NCBI GenBank assembly: GCA_028023455.1
Contig: JAQFVV010012401.1
Span: 94,501-158,500, forward strand
Source: Epiperipatus broadwayi
Taxonomy: Eukaryota; Onychophora; Udeonychophora; Euonychophora; Peripatidae
Length of the DNA: 64,000 bases
Direction of reading: 5' to 3'
This document shows positions 29,256 to 42,730 of this stretch, piece by piece. A program made the translations under genes and the position numbers. The notes below the pieces were generated by a model. The model made no database searches. It was not told the origin of the DNA and worked only from the letters and a program-made list of their open reading frames with translations. The number at the start of each line of letters is the position of its first letter. Position 1 is the first letter of the stretch.

Positions 29256-30564
29256 GTTTCAACAATTATAGTTTGAATATATATTTGACTCTCTCTACAT
29301 ATATACTTGTAAATTTTTACAGACTACAGATATAAATATTAAAATTATAATAATTTCTGTCTATTTATCTAGAATTACTTCAGCTAATGTCTAATCTATT
29401 AAAAACTAAGTAAAAGTGACTTTTCAGGATAAAATCACATTAGTTAAAAAATAATAGTCTCTACTTACATATTATATATGTATGAAAACTAAAATAATAT
29501 CAACTTCCTAGATATTTTTTACAAATAAATAAGTCTCTCTCATCTTATCTGAAGTATTTTTAGATACTCAAAAACTTCTATTATAATTTCAATATTTATA
29601 TCTATAAAATCCAGAAAATCTACTAATTCCTAATTAACTCTTTATATCTGACTTATGTTTCTTACTAAAAGTAGTCCACTTTTAGCTTATAATAAGTCAA
29701 TTAGAAAAACACTATTTCTAATTAATGTGATTTCAGTCTGAAAAACTAGTTTGCTATTGTTTGTTGTCTGGTAGCATTTTAAATAACATATATCTAAATA
29801 ATATATATAGTAATTCTCATAATAATGTAATATTTACATTTATAGGTTGTAAAAATCTATTAGAGAGAGGGGATAGTTAGTGTACTCAAACTACTATTGG
29901 AATCTACACATGGCTAATAGTGTATTGATTTTTGGATATAGAGATTAACTGTGAATAATAAATAAACAGTGCCTGACTAAAATTACTTCATACCACCTTT
30001 TCACATTATTTATCAAAGAATAAGTATTGCTCCTGATGTAGACAATCATTTCTAAATCTCTTTTACTTAATGATATCACTTAGTAGAGTCTACAATTCAT
30101 GATTCTATCATGCATATCCATCATCTTATTATATTGTGTCATTCGCACTCCCAAATTTTATTGCCTTTTTTTTCTGCACAAGCTCTTAGCACTGCAAAAG
30201 CATTTATAATGATTCATTTAAAAGTCTAAAATTTAGTTGTGAGTTTTGAATGAGGCAGTACAATACCTAATGAGACATGTTATAAGTAAATTTAGGATGA
30301 ATTTTAAGTTAAAAAAGATTTTATATTTAAGCTGTTTTTTTATAGATTCCACTACTTACCATTAAAATTTTAAAAAAGCAGAAAAAGTCATCTTAACATG
30401 GCCTGACTTATGCAATCTGGAAAATGTGTGGATCCCTTGCAGATTACTATTAAATAAATAGTAATTTCTAAAATTAATTATGGCAAAAATAAATATTTTG
30501 ATTTTATATTTCTAATTTTAAGTACACACAATATATAAACTTTACTTGATGCAAATTTGTCAAC
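29256..30564. other. Unassigned stretch
   Basis: AT-rich with no recognised gene or repeat partner. Confidence 0.3.
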
Positions 30565-32500
30565 ACTAGGATGGATAATAGCACTGGTAGCTAAGAATCT
30601 GATAAAATGTAAGACTGATATACCTGTTTTAGTGAAATTCATTTTCCAGAGAAAAAAACATTAATTCAACAGGTAGATAATTATAAGTTTTTGGAAAAAT
30701 AGATTACGCAATGAATTGTAAGGATTTCCTTGATATATCAGTGAAAGGCTAATGCTATTAAAATTTGATTTGCACAATAATTCCACTGTTCCTTTTATAG
30801 TGCATATGCACCAGCATTATATTTAAAGAAGTCAGAAGAAGTAAGCTTTTATACCTTGTTGGATAACATTATTACAGCAATACTATAAAAAGTTTAAAAT
30901 TTTCTTCTTGGTGATTTTAATATGTATATTGTAAGAATAGTAAGTTTTTAAGTCAAACTGTTTGAAGTATAGCATTGAGTGCATTTAACTCAATGGTCGG
31001 CTCTTGGGTCACTCATTTTCAAAATAATGACATTTAATAAATTACATTATTATTGGATTAAAATCCATTCACACTATATGAACATTTATAAATACATATT
31101 AATAGTCAGACCATACATCATTATGCACTAGAGTTAAAAAGATAGTTATATTAAAAAATAGTTTTCTATTTTCAAATCATATTTATAAATATATACATAT
31201 ATACTAAAGCATTAAGGCTTTAATAGGTTTATAAATATAGAGATTGTTGATAGCTTAAGGATTGATATATATACTTAGAAGCATCAATTTTCAGGTTAAA
31301 TTTCAAAGATATTACATTTAAAAATGACTAATTTGGAATTTAAGGAATGTTATATTACTAAAGCATTTTAACATATGTGCTGTTTATTTAAGAAAGTCTA
31401 CTTTTTATTTGTTTAAAGACAAAAAAAGTCCTGACTGCTTTCCTAACGATGATTCTATTACTAATGATTTGATTAAAATACAGTATATGATAATTTTTGT
31501 GTGGCATAAATGTAAGCAATATTGAGATTTAAAGGCAAAAGATCAACATCTGTCAATTACTGATAGATTTAAATAGAAAAAAAGAAATAGGTATTTATTA
31601 ATCATGATCACTTTAAATTTTTAAAGAGTCATAACTAGCAAAAACAAATTATAAATCTCATAAAATTCGTGGTATCACACTTATATTATGACAATAATAT
31701 TTCCTACAGGTTAAGTAAATATTTTGAACATCTTTTGAATAAAATGAAAAAAGTACAGATCCTGATGAGGTTACCTGGAGAAATTATAAAATAAAGTGAT
31801 TCATAAGTAGCTTTAAAACTATTGGAATTTTTTAGAATTGTATAAATTTATCAAATTATGCTAATTGATCCAAATATCCTTATACCATCTTTAATTTTTA
31901 AAAATTAAAAAAATATATAAAACTCCTTTCATGAGTTTTGTTGAATATGTTGTTTCTATTTATAGATTTAAAAAAAAAAGGTAAAACAAACTCAATATTG
32001 CAAAGAAGCAAGAAACACTATAAATATAGTTTTAGTTACCAGGAAAATGCTAGAAAAGTATCAGGAACTAAAAGAAATTTGTACATTTCTTTTATTGATT
32101 TGACTCAAGGTATTTGACTCAATTATTTGAATAGGTTTGTGGCAATGATTACAATTAGTTGATTGTCCAATAAAATTTATTTACAACATACAATTTTTTT
32201 ATAATTGAATAAAATAAAATGCCTGGTGATAAAAAATGTAAGACATTTATAAGGGAAAAGTGATGTCAAACAAGGATCTGCATTACCTCCAACTCTCAAT
32301 CCTCTCCATTTTATGACAGTGATGTTTTAAACTTCGTGGACAGTTATGATATAGATTTGATGATGGAATTTTTAATTTGAATTTTACATTTTGAAAATGA
32401 TTTCAGAATGTAATGATGTTTTGAATAAAATTTATTACGCCAGCTAGTGATGGAAGAAGTGCTCAGTTACTTTTAGCTTGGATAGTTACCAATCTTAAAT
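30565..32500 (+). pseudogene. APE-type LINE ORF2, heavily decayed
   Basis: Several non-LTR retrotransposon landmarks appear in order but in different frames. An early endonuclease segment IALVAKNLIKCKTDIPVL starts near 30580; SAYAPALYLKKSEE (30800-30841) and LLGDFN (30904-30921) are signature APE motifs; AFNSMVGSWVTHF follows near 30985. In the RT there is YSFSYQENARKVSGTKRN leading into ISFIDLTQ (motif A, near 32085) and VKQGSALPPTL (near 32265). Many stops and frameshifts separate them. The endonuclease nicks target DNA and RT primes there. The clade (Jockey, CR1 or RTE) cannot be settled by eye. Confidence 0.75.
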
Positions 32501-35084
32501 GTGAGTCACTTCAAATATCACAGTAGCTCATTAAATAGAAATGGGAACGCAGCGCAGTGCAGACACCATATGTTGCTACTACATTGACCAAACTAACAAA
32601 TGGTATATTTTATCATAGTTAAATTATTTGTATATAAATTATTTTACTTAGTTTTTTGTGTAAGACCATGATTCCCTATTGATGTAACATTTAAAAAAAT
32701 ATTGTATAAAGATACTTAGTAAAATTCTAAAAATACTATTACTGATGATATATATATTTGAAGAAATGGCTTCAAACAAAGATATATAAGCACTTTCTTT
32801 TAATGCAGTTTCTTAATCTCTTTTACGAAAGATTGTGAATTTTTTCTTCTTTTCAAATCCAACTAAAGAATAAAGTAAAAACAAAGTATTTTTTTTTAAT
32901 TCTATAATAATTAAATTTTCTATTTCTTTTCTGCTGTATAGTAATTTGAAACATTTATTTATAAGAAAAAAAATCTATTTTAAGGCGTGCCTTTCCAAGA
33001 TTTGATTATTTTTACATTTCAACTACAAAGACGTACAGAGAATTTTTTTCTTTTAATTAAATATTCCAGGGAAGAAAATAAGCGGTTAAAGAAAAGCCTC
33101 TTCTTTACCGACAATGGCTTCTTTTCCATTTAATTATAAGATGTTCTTTTTTAAAAAATAAAGAACTAACAATGGATTTTTTTTATCCTATTTCCTGAAA
33201 AATTTAATTAGTTTTAAATTAGGCAAACAAACACATTCGAAGATCTCAATTAATAATTGACTAAATTAAAGCAGATTAATGACTTTTTAATATTATAAAC
33301 TTGTAGGCATGAAAATTATATGATTCTTTAAGCTACAACAATAATAAAATTCTTTAATCTATAATAATGATAGAAAAATTAAGATTTTTCTTTTAAAGTA
33401 ATTGAATCATATGCAAGACAACTAGTCATTTAAAATGAAGCTGGGTAAAATAAATGTGCATTATAATGATACCTTAACCATTGGTGGGAACATTTGTTTA
33501 AGAATACCAAGAGTGCAATATAGTGTATATATTTAAAATTATAAACCTTTATTAATATATTGCATATAACAGTAAACAAGTTTAACATAATCAATATTAT
33601 ACTGAAGATAGAAATGCATATTAGATAGAGCTCAAACAATGATTTTTGTTTACCAGAATTTCACTCAAGTTGTGCACAAAATGGCTACTATTTACAACTT
33701 ATTAATCAAGAGATGCTGATTACTAAGATATAAACAACTTCCAAATTGCTTGGTTATTAATATATAACCATATAATATGGCATCTAGAGCCAAGATTCGT
33801 TCTTGTTTTTACATGTAGAGAGAATTTATGGCAGCTTTAATTACCATGTTGTAATCAATTTGTCAATCTCTATTGGAATTGATTTTTGATGCTACTAACA
33901 TGGCAATGATCTTCATTTTGTAATAATAATTCTGAATTTGTTACTAATTATTTAAATACAAAACACAAACCACAACAGAATTTTAGTGTAATTGTTAGAG
34001 AATAAGATTGGTTGCACAAATTTTGAATGATAATGTAATCAAAGTAATGATTACTTTTACTTTTTTAATGCAATCTTTGTGACAGGCTATAATTGACTCA
34101 GTTATTTGGAATTCAAAGTAGTTGACACTACCAAGAACATTAAATAAATTCAATTTAATATCTACAATATCATGTGATCTAAATTTTAATCCTCACATAA
34201 AAGCCAAAAACTAATCGGGAAAGGGTTATTGTACCATGGCTCTAAATTAGTATGATGAGACTTGGAAAATGAGTTTAAATTTGATATCCACAGATTTATT
34301 AATATGATAAATTTATAAATTAATTCACACATCAACAGTAAATTAATATGTGGATATGACAAGTAATAGATAAATTAGCCATTAGTCTATATCAGAAACT
34401 CCCTGGTTTAGAATCCATATTAACAATTTTTAATAATCACTGATGCTTTCTCTGAAGCATACCATTTGCTAAAGCCTTAAGAAAATCATTTTTCCACATC
34501 AAACATGAATAGATGTTTATGCCATCTTACATAAAATAGGATGGACAAAAAAAAGCATAATAAAATATGTTGAAAACCTGGGGTGCTGATAACCCAAATC
34601 ATCTGTTTCCAAACTCAACTGTGAGGAACAAATTCCATGTAGACACTAAAATCATCACAGATAAACAAAAACAAGAAACTTCTCACCATGAACACAGACT
34701 AAATAAAAAAACATAATATTTCTATGATAAAACCAGGTTAAATTTTAGAGAGTTTGAGCCAGAAAATTGTAATTCAGACATTGCTAAAAATAATCAGTCA
34801 AAAGATTAGTTATAAATGAATATTAGATCTGTAAAAATATTAACCAGACCATGACATCATAAAGACTGCATTTCAGCAGAAAAATTTCATTAAAGAGAAA
34901 TAATAATCAATAAAGCAAGTCATATATAGCATGACATTTCTTTATAAAAAGCTTGTATTTACAAAAATGCAATATAGAGAGCATACCAATAGCTTAAACA
35001 AGCTCTTATTAAGCAGTAAGGGAAAATAGTTAAAATCTCTATCTGGAATATTATTATTTCCAGACCAATTGGTTTTAAGCTTAT
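32501..35084. other. Unassigned stretch
   Basis: AT-rich. There is a possible LINE 3' UTR near the start, but nothing else that I can name. Confidence 0.3.
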
Positions 35085-35420
35085 GGCTTACCTCAGTGAT
35101 TCTAGGACTATTAATATATGTTAGATCTGAATTTGGTTCAGCCCCATATAGTTGTCTGAGGTAGATATCTGAAGTTAAAGACTTTTTTACGTCTAAAAAT
35201 TTCAGAGTTTTTTCTCAATAATTATAGATTAAATAAGTGTTGGTTTTTGAGTTCATATTTTGAATCTAGTGTCTGAATATTCCAGCTCCTCACTGAGATG
35301 AGTCATAAGCTTGAAATTAATTGCTCCAGGGATAAGAATATTCTGGATAGAGATTTTAAATATTTTCTCTTAATGCACTTATTAATTGTTTGAGCTATCG
35401 GTACACTCTATATTGCATTA
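35085..35420 (+). repeat. Interspersed repeat R2, copy 2
   Basis: The partner of 9341-9605 and more complete on both sides: it includes a head around 'gatctgaatttggttcag' and a tail 'tgtttgagctatcggtacactctat' that only partly survive in the other copy. It is non-coding. Confidence 0.6.
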
Positions 35421-36179
35421 AAGAGAAAGAATGTTGAAACCTAATTTTGAACAAATTAATTTCATCTAAAATATAGAATGTGAATTAAAGAATTCAAACT
35501 AACATTAACAATTTTTAAAAACAATCACTTTATTGATTAAAATTACAGCAATTACTCATCTCTCCATACTATCATAGTAATACATTTTGCATTGGAATAA
35601 CAGATTTTAAATAATTATTACAACATAATAATCATTGTCATAATAGATATCACAGATCTTATGTTGATTACAACACTTTTATAGATGTATAAACACTAAA
35701 TTGTCTTATAAATTAAGACTAGTACCTAAAGAGGAATGAGACAGGACTTTCTTAAGCTAAAAATTAAAAATGATTTTAGTTAAGAGATTAAAATGTAATT
35801 GATGGATGAGAAGATTCTAGTAAGCTTTATAAAATTATTTTGTCAGGGAAACAGAAGAAAATTTCTTTATAAAAATTTTATTGATAAATTTTGATTTAAT
35901 ATTGGTCATAATAAAATAAGTTATTATAGGGATAAAAGAGATTATGATCTGATGTTGAATTAAAAATATTATATGATGAAATTGTATAAGCTAATCTATT
36001 TGATTATTAAATTTTTATATGATCTGAATTCAAATTGGTATAAGCCATATTGGTTTCTATCTTCAAAATTTTTATTTTAATAGGAAAGGACCACATGAAG
36101 TTTATAAAAAAGTTAATTAAACTATAGAAAATAATAAATATAGATATAGTTATATAATTTATTATTACCCTCATCTAAT
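35421..36179. other. Unassigned stretch
   Basis: AT-rich with no recognised gene. Confidence 0.3.
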
Positions 36180-36260
36180 ATTAAGTATTGAATGTCTTTA
36201 GAAAATTTAACTTTATTTAAATATCCCGATTACATTACACACAGGTTAATATATGCACAA

Positions 36261-36301
36261 CATTTCGAGAGATATTATTTTCCTCTCTTCTTTAGATGTT
36301 G
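36261..36301 (-). ncRNA. Hammerhead-like motif
   Basis: Minus strand: CTAAAGAAGAGAG, a loop, CTCTCGAAATGTTG. The GAGAG/CTCTC stem is perfect and CGAAA is canonical, but the first core segment is CTAAAGA. It is a paralogue of 26429-26469. Confidence 0.5.
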
Positions 36302-36559
36302 CTGGCCTGACCAGTGACAGTATTAGCATTGAAATTGAACTTGAACCTTGATATTATTAAATATTGAATTTTTAAGATAACACTATAACCATCCAAACCA
36401 TTCTGATAAAGGCAATATCAGTACAAATTTCATATACTTATCCATGAAGTTCCTTCTAATTTCTCCACTTTTTTAGTTTCCATACATAATATATAATCAC
36501 CCTAGGTTGCCTTATGATGTTATTTGCCATTGTGATGTGCAGGGTTTTTTAATTTTCTT

Positions 36560-37418
36560 TTTGTACCCTTTCCTCTCTATCAAATAATTTTGTATTTTCC
36601 CAATTAAATATATGTTCATTGGTACTTACATGATCTTCTACCTTAGACACTTGTTTTATCCATGCTAATCATCAGTTTGTGTTATTGCAATAACTTTTGG
36701 TGACAGTGAGGTGACTAGTCTCACTGATTTACTTTCTTCCACATTCATATAATATTTTATAGATGTAGTTTTTGCTTTTCAGAACTTTAAGTTTAAGCAT
36801 TGTAGATGTTAGATTTCTTCATAGTGTGATATGGCTTTGGAAAGCTGTTCTGATATTATACTAATTGCAGATGTTTCTTAATTTGTCTGCCATTTTTGAA
36901 TGTATGGAAATATTATTGTACCAATAATTAGTTTTCTTTTGATAGTTCTTTTTGTTATCTATTTAAGATTTTGATTGATAATCATTTTTGTAAGAGTTTG
37001 TTCTATATAGATCTTTTCTTTTTTTTATTTCACATTGCTGGTTTCTAAACAAACTTCTTTTGTTCTTTTTCATAATGATAGTATAAATCCATGTTTTGTG
37101 TTTTTGCTGTGATTGGATGTATATGCTAAGTATTTTCTTGTATGTATAGGCTTTTTGTAAACTGCATTTTTGATTTGTCATGAAGAAGCCTTGACACAAG
37201 AACCTCTAAGAATGTCAGTTTATGTTTTTGCTCTGATTTTGTTGTAAATTTAATTGAAGAAGATATGTTGTTACTGTGGTTCCAGAAAGATTGTAGTAGT
37301 GCCCCATCATGTGGCATGCAATAAATGTATCATCAACATAGTGAAGCCAAACTTTAGGTGAATATGGAGTAGTCTTTATAGATGAAGTTTCAAATTCTTC
37401 TGTGTAAACCACAGTCAT
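36560..37418 (-). pseudogene. PLE reverse transcriptase - endonuclease fragment, broken
   Basis: The minus-strand frame shows KVWLHYVDDTFIACH (RT active site, near 37340-37385), then after a frameshift a segment ending LTFLEVLVSRLLHDKS (near 37170-37225), typical of the text just after the YVDD motif in PLEs. Near 36570-36640 the frame EHIFNWENTKLFDREERVQK matches the C-terminal half of PLE GIY-YIG nucleases. The region between is full of stops. RT motifs before the active site are absent because of 5' truncation. Confidence 0.75.
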
Positions 37419-37460
37419 AAAGACTACTCCATATCCACCTAAGTTTGGCTTTGCTATGTG

Positions 37461-37690
37461 GATAATCCATTTGTTTAAAAAAAATGTTTTTAATATAAAA
37501 AAAATTTAATTATATCCTCATTATAAAAGAATGAAGTTGTAATTGTGAACTTAGAAGATGAAACAGTAAGTGAGTCAATTTCTTAAATATAATTTTAAAT
37601 TATGCATATTCAAAGTTATATTAATTTAAACTTTCATCTAATCAAATTATATATATTGTAAGAATAGGAAGGCTAAATCCTTACAGTTCA

Positions 37691-37728
<38 letters not shown>

Positions 37729-38065
37729 TTTAAAAAATAATTAAAAAAGGGGGGTGAAAGAAAGCAGAGATTTGTTTTTATTATGCATAAAGTTCTGAGT
37801 TACTGATTGGTAAAAGATAATGGATATTTTCATTAGTTGGAGATATATATATATTGAAGCATATGGATCTGTAGGCCAGATCCATGCTTCATGCCTTTTA
37901 GATTACTAGACAAGGATCAAACTTGATCCACGCATGTTAAAATGTTTGTAAAACTTTCTGTCTGCCATTTTATCTACATTTAAATTTTAGGCTAGTACAT
38001 AAGTTATTAAAGTATTAATTTTCTATTAAAATGTTTTATTATAAATATTAGAGGGGCCCAGATAG

Positions 38066-38122
<57 letters not shown>

Positions 38123-38399
38123 CTGGGCCCCTATATATATATATATATATATATATAGAATTACAGATGGAAACTTTTATAAAAATCAATATATAAATTT
38201 TTAATATGATATTTTTTAAGTATTTTATTCTGGAGATTTGCTTTCATGATAAACCTTACTAACATTCCACAGTGTCAAACAAAAGAAAATCCATTAACAA
38301 AATGGTAATGGGTTTTCTAATTAAAGTAAAAGATAATTTAAAATATAAATTCTGCAAATCTACATTTAATTAAAAATAGATTTGAAACAATTAAATCAT
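37461..38399. other. Unassigned stretch with TA/TG repeats
   Basis: It contains a (TA)n-(TG)n tract at 37690-37728 and the inverted repeat listed separately. No gene is recognisable. Confidence 0.4.
38051..38132. repeat. Inverted repeat with (TA)n loop
   Basis: 'aggggcccagata' and 'tatctgggcccct' flank a long TA run. This gives a strong GC-rich stem in an AT-rich setting. More TA follows on the right. Confidence 0.85.
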
Positions 38400-39235
38400 T
38401 GGGTTTATTGGAAAGCTGATCTCAAGAATCACCTGGAGCATATGAAAAAGAGAATTTCCCAAAAATAATTGGAAAAGGTATAAATAACTAAAGAGAACAA
38501 TAGAAGCCAGCCAGTCCCAGATTTTGTCAGCAATTGCCTGGCAAATCTACGTTGGTCAAATTTTCAAAATCATAATAAAAATGTTTCAAAGTATGATCGA
38601 GTAGATGGCATCAACCTGTCTGCCTTCCGTGTTTTAAACATGATCATCATGATACCATAAGTCAGAGAAACCTTGTAAAAATTAACTGCTGAACTGTTCA
38701 ACTCTTTTATTCAATTCATAGCTAGCTATGCCTGCGTGGAAATTCAGTTTGCATCGTGGAATTCCAGCTTCCACTTGGACTCATAATAAATTAGGTATTA
38801 TGTTTCCAATTTGTAATTTCTAACTGCCTAATTTATTATTCTAAATTCCAGTGACCCAATAATGTAACTCCTGCTAATTGTAATGTCTTCTAAAGTGTAA
38901 TCCCTGTAATGTAATTTAAAATATTTAATTTAATATTCTGTAAAAATATACTTGCTATTACTTAAAATCTAATGCCTTTGCTCTCTTTCTATCTGTTTTA
39001 AAATTATGCCTCTTCTTAATGCTAAACTTCCTTCTAATTGCAGTTTGGAAAATATTATTATTAATTACTTAAAATGAAATGTATATATGCCAATTTTGTT
39101 CCAACTCGACAAAAGCTTTACTTAAATAAATATTTGCTGCCTATTTCCCGACCAATGTTTGTTGGTAAATAAAAATAAATAATTCCTAGCTCTGAGGATT
39201 TTGGAGCAACCTTTATTTTGTCGAGATGAAACCAT
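38400..39235 (+). mobile_element. Possible solo LTR
   Basis: A block of more balanced composition with a TATA-like 'ggtataaataac' near 38478, a downstream region with several poly(A)-like AATAAA words ending near 39180, and an abrupt return to low-complexity AT sequence after 39240. No internal retroelement coding sequence is next to it, and the termini are not defined. Confidence 0.35.
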
Positions 39236-39593
39236 TTTATATTATTATGTGTTTTTTTTTATATTTATACGTACACAGTTTAGATGTGGGGAGACTCTAA
39301 ATTCAAGTATGAGAGTTTATTTAGTTTATTTCATTTTTAAAGTGTGAAAGGGAGGCGAGTTTATAAATTATATTCATGTTAAAGAATAAGAGAGTAATAG
39401 ATTGTTATTTGAAATGTCAGTAGAATTTTGTGTTGAAGAGAGAGACCGTTCGCTAATTACAAATATTTGTAATACTAATTAATACTTATTTGATTTTTGT
39501 TGGTCTGATCTTGATCAATCCGTATGCATATATGTAATCTTTATAGCTCAGCACAATTATATACTTAAATGCTAAAATATATTCTCAAGTACT

Positions 39594-39741
39594 CATATTT
39601 TGCCTTGTTGGTATTTTGCTTGATTACTAGTCTTTTGTTCTGTGTGACTGCTAGATCATGACTAGACCATATTTTGCCTTGCTGGTATTTTGCTTGATTA
39701 CTAGTCTTTTGTCCTGTGTGACTGCTAGATCATAACTAGAC
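39594..39741 (+). repeat. 74-bp tandem duplication
   Basis: Two adjacent copies (39594-39667 and 39668-39741), each starting 'catattttgccttg' and ending 'actagac', differ at only a few bases. It is a recent local duplication. Confidence 0.9.
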
Positions 39742-42521
39742 CACGTGATAATTTCACTGGTCATAAATTTTCTTATCAGGATATTAAAGCTATAATGGGA
39801 AGACCTGGGGTGAGCTAAGATCAGCTAGCTTTGGTGATTTTCATTTTCTTCACCTGAAATATTTTAGGTTTGCCAATGGCACAGATACTATTCTTTTTTT
39901 TATTTCTTGGCATCATGGGAATGGGGGCAGGTGAATTGAGTCTATGCTGGTAATGTAATATCAAATGCTGGCATTTGTTAACTTTCCTTTCCATGATCTG
40001 ACTGATTTATGTATTTTAAATCTAGAAATATTTAATTGCGAATATCGTGATCTATTTATATTTTAAATGTGTCACTCTCTCCGATACCAATCCCTATAGT
40101 TTGAGTTAATCATTTGTCTCTTAAAATAAAATCAATCAGAATAAAATTATATTTATCATAGCTCTTTAAAAATATACATTTCTATATCTCAGGCTTGGAC
40201 GAGCATCTCCCACAAATCGATAATCATTTACATTTGTTAGATTGGCATATAAACTATATTGCTCTCTTGCCAGAGGCATAATAAATAATGGAATAGAAAC
40301 TTATATCAAATAATTTTATGAAATCAAACAGAGATATTAGATAAATTATAAAAATGTTTTATTAAATATATCTGTGAATCTAAGCTACCTGTGGTTAGTC
40401 TCTATTTCTTCATTCTAAAATTAGTATTTTCTAATCAATTATTATGCTGCTATCTGATGACTTAAGGTCATACACATACCATTTTATATTTAAATAAATA
40501 GATAGTCATTAGACATATGAATTAATTTGAGGCTCATGCTCTGCCATTGATGCTAGTCAGCTGGTGTGTGGAAAAGATTAATTGCTTGACTCAAAAATTT
40601 TGTTAATTAGTTTGCAGATTTAAAGAGTGGGTAAACAGAGCAGAATCCATAAATATTTTTTATCTTTGATCTCGCGTATGTTGGATTCAAGGTACTTTTA
40701 CCCAGGCTGTGAATCATGTTGAGTTAACATACAATTTCGACCAGTACAATATATATATATATATAGTTACTTATTTAATACACATCACAATATCTTTTAA
40801 GGCAGTCATAAAAAATGTTTCATTTTTTTAAAATTAGTTTCATTCAATTTTGTTTTATTTATTTATTTTCTATTATTATTTCTCTTATCTCTTTCCCATT
40901 TCCATGGTGGATATTTGTTTACAGCTATTATTTTGATAATAGTAATGATATATACAAAGTAAATAGAGGAATTATATAAAAATTTCTTTAGAAAAATACT
41001 AATAATCAAAAGGTTAAAATTTATGCAGATGGATCTATTTATTTGTCAAAAAAAAAAGATTTGTGAATTACAAATATGTATTTATTTATTTGAACTGTTT
41101 ATATCTATTTTAATTATCTATGTTTTTTTTTAAAAAAAATAATTGTAAAATGTTAAAAAAAATTGGCTGTAAAAAAATTGACAGATGTGAATTAACAAAA
41201 GAGTTTGAATAAATATTTCATGAGAAGATGTGAAACTAAAAATGCTATAGCAATCAATGCTACAGTAAAGGGAAAGGTTACTTTGAGCATGTTTACTTAT
41301 TGTTAATTTCTTTGCGTAAGAAATACTACCAAACTTTGCTCTTGATATTTTTTATCTATCTAAATTAAAAGAAAACTTTATTTGAACTAAATATCTATCA
41401 AAGAATGAGTGGGTAGAGGAAACTGGCTAGCTAGATTACTTTCTCTTGGTCTACCCAGCACCCTGGATTTCACACCCAATAAAGGGGCTAAATCATCAAT
41501 GATCATGCACCTAAAAGGAGAAGAGAATTTGTCTTAAATGACCAGTCACCTCTGCCCAGAGAATGGATATAAAATTATGATGGTTGAAACAGTTCAAATA
41601 ATTTCATTACTTCTATCACATTATCTTAGTATGATGTGCAGAAAGAATATTCTAAAAAAATCAACTTCAACTATTCATAATTTACACATTCATCCCCAAA
41701 GGATTCTCTGCCACATTAATATAATCAAAACCAGATCAAACATGAACTCTTCAAATAACTGTCTATTTTATTAAAAAAATAGAAAGTTATAAAAGGTGGT
41801 CAATCAGATGCAATTAAAATTTTAAAAAGATTGAAGTGCATATACATTTGTTATTTGTCATTTCTCTCTCTTTCTCTTTTCTCTTTGGTATATTATGGCA
41901 GCCTGGAGTTTTCCTATATATTATAATTTGTATTTTTTTATTTTTATAATACACATACATATGTCCAATATATATATATATAGCATATGCTTATAATGTA
42001 AAATTAAGACCTTAAATACATTTTTTGTCAGCATTTGTTTTTGATTATCGTTATTTAATTATATTTATTGCTGGGGGGCTAATAATTTGCAGCCATTCAA
42101 TAATTATGAGATATGTTTAAAGAATATGCCTACTATAATAACGTTTTATATTTGAATATTTATATGCACAAACTTAGGAATCTGTGTAGTATTTATAAAA
42201 GCTTATTATAAGAAAGTAGTTATCATAGCCATTATAAATTTATGATAGAATCTCTTACTGGATATTTAGAAATTAAATGTGGCATGGGTAAATGTATCAG
42301 TACTTTTTCTATATTTGACCACCATTTGTGAAATAAAAAGGAATTATTATAAGAGGTCTGTATTTGGATATTCTCAAAAAGAAAAGAGTATCTAGAAAAT
42401 CTATATATATTTACAATTGACCAAAGAGAATCTTGATATTTTTTTTAAACTGCAGAGTTAGTATAATCCTAACCTAAAAAATAAATCTCTGATCTTGAAC
42501 TATTTGACATTAGCAAATGCT

Positions 42522-42620
42522 GCGGCTACTACTACTACTATTACTACTACTCCTACTACTACTACTACTACTACTACTACTATTACTACTACTATTACTA
42601 CCACTACTACCACTACAATG

Positions 42621-42657
<37 letters not shown>

Positions 42658-42730
42658 TTATTATTATTATTATTATTATTTACTATTACTATTACTACTA
42701 CTACTATTATTATTATTATTATTATTATTT
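42522..42730 (+). repeat. (ACT/ATT)n trinucleotide tract
   Basis: CTA/ACT units give way to ATT units, with interruptions. The threonine/isoleucine/tyrosine frames over it are artefacts. Confidence 0.95.

Larger units (their letters stand above)
36180..37460 (-). mobile_element. Penelope-like element, family 3, 5'-truncated with fold-back
   Basis: On the minus strand: RT fragment, EN, 3' UTR, hammerhead-like motif (36261-36301) and terminus. At the 5' side, 37338-37380 and 37416-37457 are inverted repeats, so the RT sequence folds back on itself at the truncation point. The 3' end matches the solo copy at 26340-26560. Confidence 0.75.

Noticed and set aside
40450-40485. CTGATGA followed by 'cttaagg' as a hammerhead
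   Set aside because: No GAAA follows a stem of sensible length and the flanks do not match the repeat family.
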